Shown here: positions 61,831-64,000 of the stretch, piece after piece
How the letters are laid out: the number at the start of each line of letters is the position of its first letter
Numbering within the stretch: position 1 is the stretch's first letter
NCBI GenBank assembly: GCA_000181795.3
Contig: CM012955.1
Coordinates: forward strand, 13,240,704 to 13,304,703
DNA from: Trichinella spiralis
Taxonomy: Eukaryota; Nematoda; Enoplea; Trichinellida; Trichinellidae
Direction of reading: 5' to 3'
Length of the DNA stretch: 64,000 bases
Made by a program: the position numbers and the translations under genes
The notes under the pieces: generated by a model
Told to the model about the DNA's origin: nothing
Database searches by the model: none
What the model saw: only the letters and a program-made list of their open reading frames with translations

Positions 61831-63789
61831 GAAAATTTTGTCTTAGTGAGCAATATGCAAATTTAAAGTTTGCTTTCTGCAGTTTATAACATTTGGACGG
61901 TAATTTGAATATGAAAGAGGAAGTGGTAAGCATAATGGATGAATACTGGGAAATGTTCACCGTTACTTGTTACGTCCACAATTTGGAAGCCAATAATACA
62001 AGGAACAAGAATGTGATGTAATAAGAGGCTAATATATACGTCCCATGAATTGCGCAGAAGTATTGATTATGCGTACTATTCAACAATAAAAGTGTACTTC
62101 CAAGGTGTAAGGAGATGAGTGTGATAAAAATAATTGCAATAAACAATACTCAATACAGCAAATATTAAAATCATATAATCGGCTTGACGTTATTATTACT
62201 GAAGGTTGAGTAAGTTGTATACATCTGAATATACACTAAAACTAATTATAGGTTGAACGATGTAAGGAACGTACATAAAGTTTTTGCTGTAACACAAAAC
62301 TAATATTTTGTTTTCAAGTCAGTAAATCAAGAAATATTGAAAATACTTATGCAATAGCATGACCATTACACTTGAACTCAGTGACCCAACTCATGGGAGT
62401 AAATGGTCATGAAAATCTCCGTTACACACAATGTAATATAAGTAATAAATACGCAATTCACGGTGCTAGATCTCCTGGAAGTAAAATCAATGCAAATTTG
62501 CGTTGGCGTGTATTTTCATGCTACATTATTTTCTGGTCAAATGTTTTGCAAATTATGGCTAATTAATGATACAACACTACATTTTTGAGGTAAATGATCT
62601 CAAGCTTAAGAAATAAGAATGATTCAACAAAATATATTCGGACACATTGAAAAGTTATGAAACTCAGCAAAATGTCTGAACTGTGAGAACAACTGAAAAC
62701 CACCTTTAATAAAAGGTTGAGTGTCATTTGTTTGAGGAAATCTCAACTAACATTGATAGAGAAAATTTGTCTAAACCATAAATCAATCAACAGCCACAAC
62801 CACCATACATGAAACATTTATCACTTACACTTACCCTTAAAAACATTAAATCATGCATAATGTTCTCATATGCAGTATCCCTCGTACTATCTGTTGAAAC
62901 AAATGACACGAAAATTGAACATATTTTAGGCTTTGTGCACGTGTTTTTCTAATGTAGTATGGACCACACCCCAAGCATCCAACAACATACTTTTCAACTT
63001 TACGATGTTCTGTAGGCCGAACGAATTGCAACAACACTGCATTTTTTCACAATACGTCTTATTGTTTCAAAAGAGATGTCACAAATCTTCAGACCATAAA
63101 AATGAAAATTGACAGAGTGCATTCAAAGCAAAACCCCCTGGGGTGTCATCCACCTCAGCAATCCATCAAAGGGTTCATATACTATTCCAATGCAAATTGA
63201 AAATATAAATTTACTTCAAACAGTAACGTGAAGAAGTTCTTTATGTAGTTGTCAGTGTAAAATTGTTATCAACACCATAAAGTACTTCTGACGCTCTGCT
63301 TTAGATATCTTTTTAATTTTGAGGAAACATTTGATTGATTGCAACATTTCTACTACTAATTCTGAAGCTTTATAATTACAAACTTTAATAATAAACAAGA
63401 AATTCACTGAAAAGATAAAAACTAAATGAAATACAATTAAAACTCATTGAATGCTAAACCAAACAGAACTGAATATATATATCAATTGTCATCAGATGAC
63501 TTTAGCGCCCTTCGTCATTTCAATTTCGATTTCTGTATAAATATGAAACATTAAATTTATAAATATGTCTGCTTTATAATATAGTGGACGTAAAAATATG
63601 AAAAATTAAAAAATTGAAATTTATGGTGAAATATAAAACTGCTTCCCAAGAAATTACTTATTAAGGAAAACTTGATATTACGAAGAATTATTGGCTTTCC
63701 CAGTAATCCTATATTTAGATACGTTTCTATATTACGGAACTGATATCTATTTTCAACATTCTCAGTAGTTCAAAAAAAATACTACTTAC
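61831..63789. other. AT-rich region, nothing assigned
   Basis: No supported exon or named repeat in 2 kb. It probably includes intron sequence of the minus-strand gene that starts at 63918. An exon-like acceptor near 63527 (minus) opens a 12-codon frame ending in a stop, but it is out of phase with the first exon. Confidence 0.35.
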
Positions 63790-63918
63790 CAACGTATGAG
63801 GTTCTCTCAACTTTGCCAACTGTTTCTCATTTGTGCCGTTTCCAAACGTGATAAATGAATTTAAGAAGATGAAAATCAAATGAAACAAAAAATAATTTTT
63901 TGTCAAATCATCATTCAT
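63790..63918 (-). CDS. Probable first exon of a secreted or membrane protein, partial
   Basis: ATG-started 43 codons ending at a perfect GTAAGT donor in phase 0. Residues 9-26 are strongly hydrophobic and end in FGNG, a good signal peptide. The mature part begins TNEKQLAKLREPHTL. An extracellular receptor or secreted enzyme would fit, and ligand-gated channel subunits often start this way, but no diagnostic domain lies in the window and the next exon was not found. Confidence 0.4.
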
Positions 63919-64000
63919 TCTTATGAAATCGCAGTATTATTTATTCCTAGCACAATGCTTCCCTGCTATTATTTCAGATGAAACATATAAAGAAAGCAAT

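Noticed and set aside
62846-63037. Minus-strand ORF that suggested a transposase end
   Set aside because: No catalytic motif or terminal repeat could be seen.

Overview
The window is AT-rich animal DNA, most likely nematode. Its genes are split by many short introns, commonly 50 to 65 bases. The encoded families are nematode/metazoan ones, and a trans-splice-like acceptor sits just before a small open frame. A clade I nematode would fit the composition and the abundance of BEL/Pao retroelements, but the sequence alone does not settle the species.

Left part (1-34 kb), gene-bearing. On the plus strand lies the 3' part of an SLC22-type organic ion transporter (1666-3467), then a vesicular-glutamate-transporter-like SLC17 gene of 11 coding exons (4269-7589). 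On the minus strand is a large adhesion GPCR of the latrophilin family (21077-8619). I could place 27 exons with consistent phases, for about 1325 residues. Its order is signal peptide, a half EGF, C-type lectin domain, the other half EGF, SUEL galactose lectin, second C-type lectin domain, HormR, GAIN, GPS, seven-helix domain. A 68-residue single-membrane-segment ORF (13191-13397) lies antisense in its largest intron. On the plus strand follows a two-PDZ-domain scaffold gene (25142-34239) with an apparent alternative short last exon.

Middle part (34-54 kb), repeat-rich and mostly gene-free. It holds microsatellites, a scaffold gap (39919-39928) abutting one arm of a long inverted repeat (38.8-39.9 kb against 45.9-46.6 and 50.2-50.7 kb), a GC-rich island with a G-quadruplex motif and a strong hairpin near 41.2 kb, and a degenerate dispersed repeat family. 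It also holds hAT transposase remnants and a decayed BEL/Pao element interrupted by a hAT remnant.

Right part (54-64 kb). A compact APC10 (anaphase-promoting complex subunit) gene is followed by a fairly young but broken BEL/Pao LTR retrotransposon. A second, more decayed element of the same group appears to have inserted into its RNase H region; both keep an identical 20-base primer-binding site. The right edge carries the probable first exon of a secreted or membrane protein on the minus strand.

The host genes are unrelated single-copy animal genes and do not form an operon-like unit. The most notable observations are a C-type lectin domain inserted inside an EGF domain by a phase-symmetric exon cassette, the nested antisense mini-gene, a GT-TG intron in the transporter, and the inverted-repeat/gap structure.
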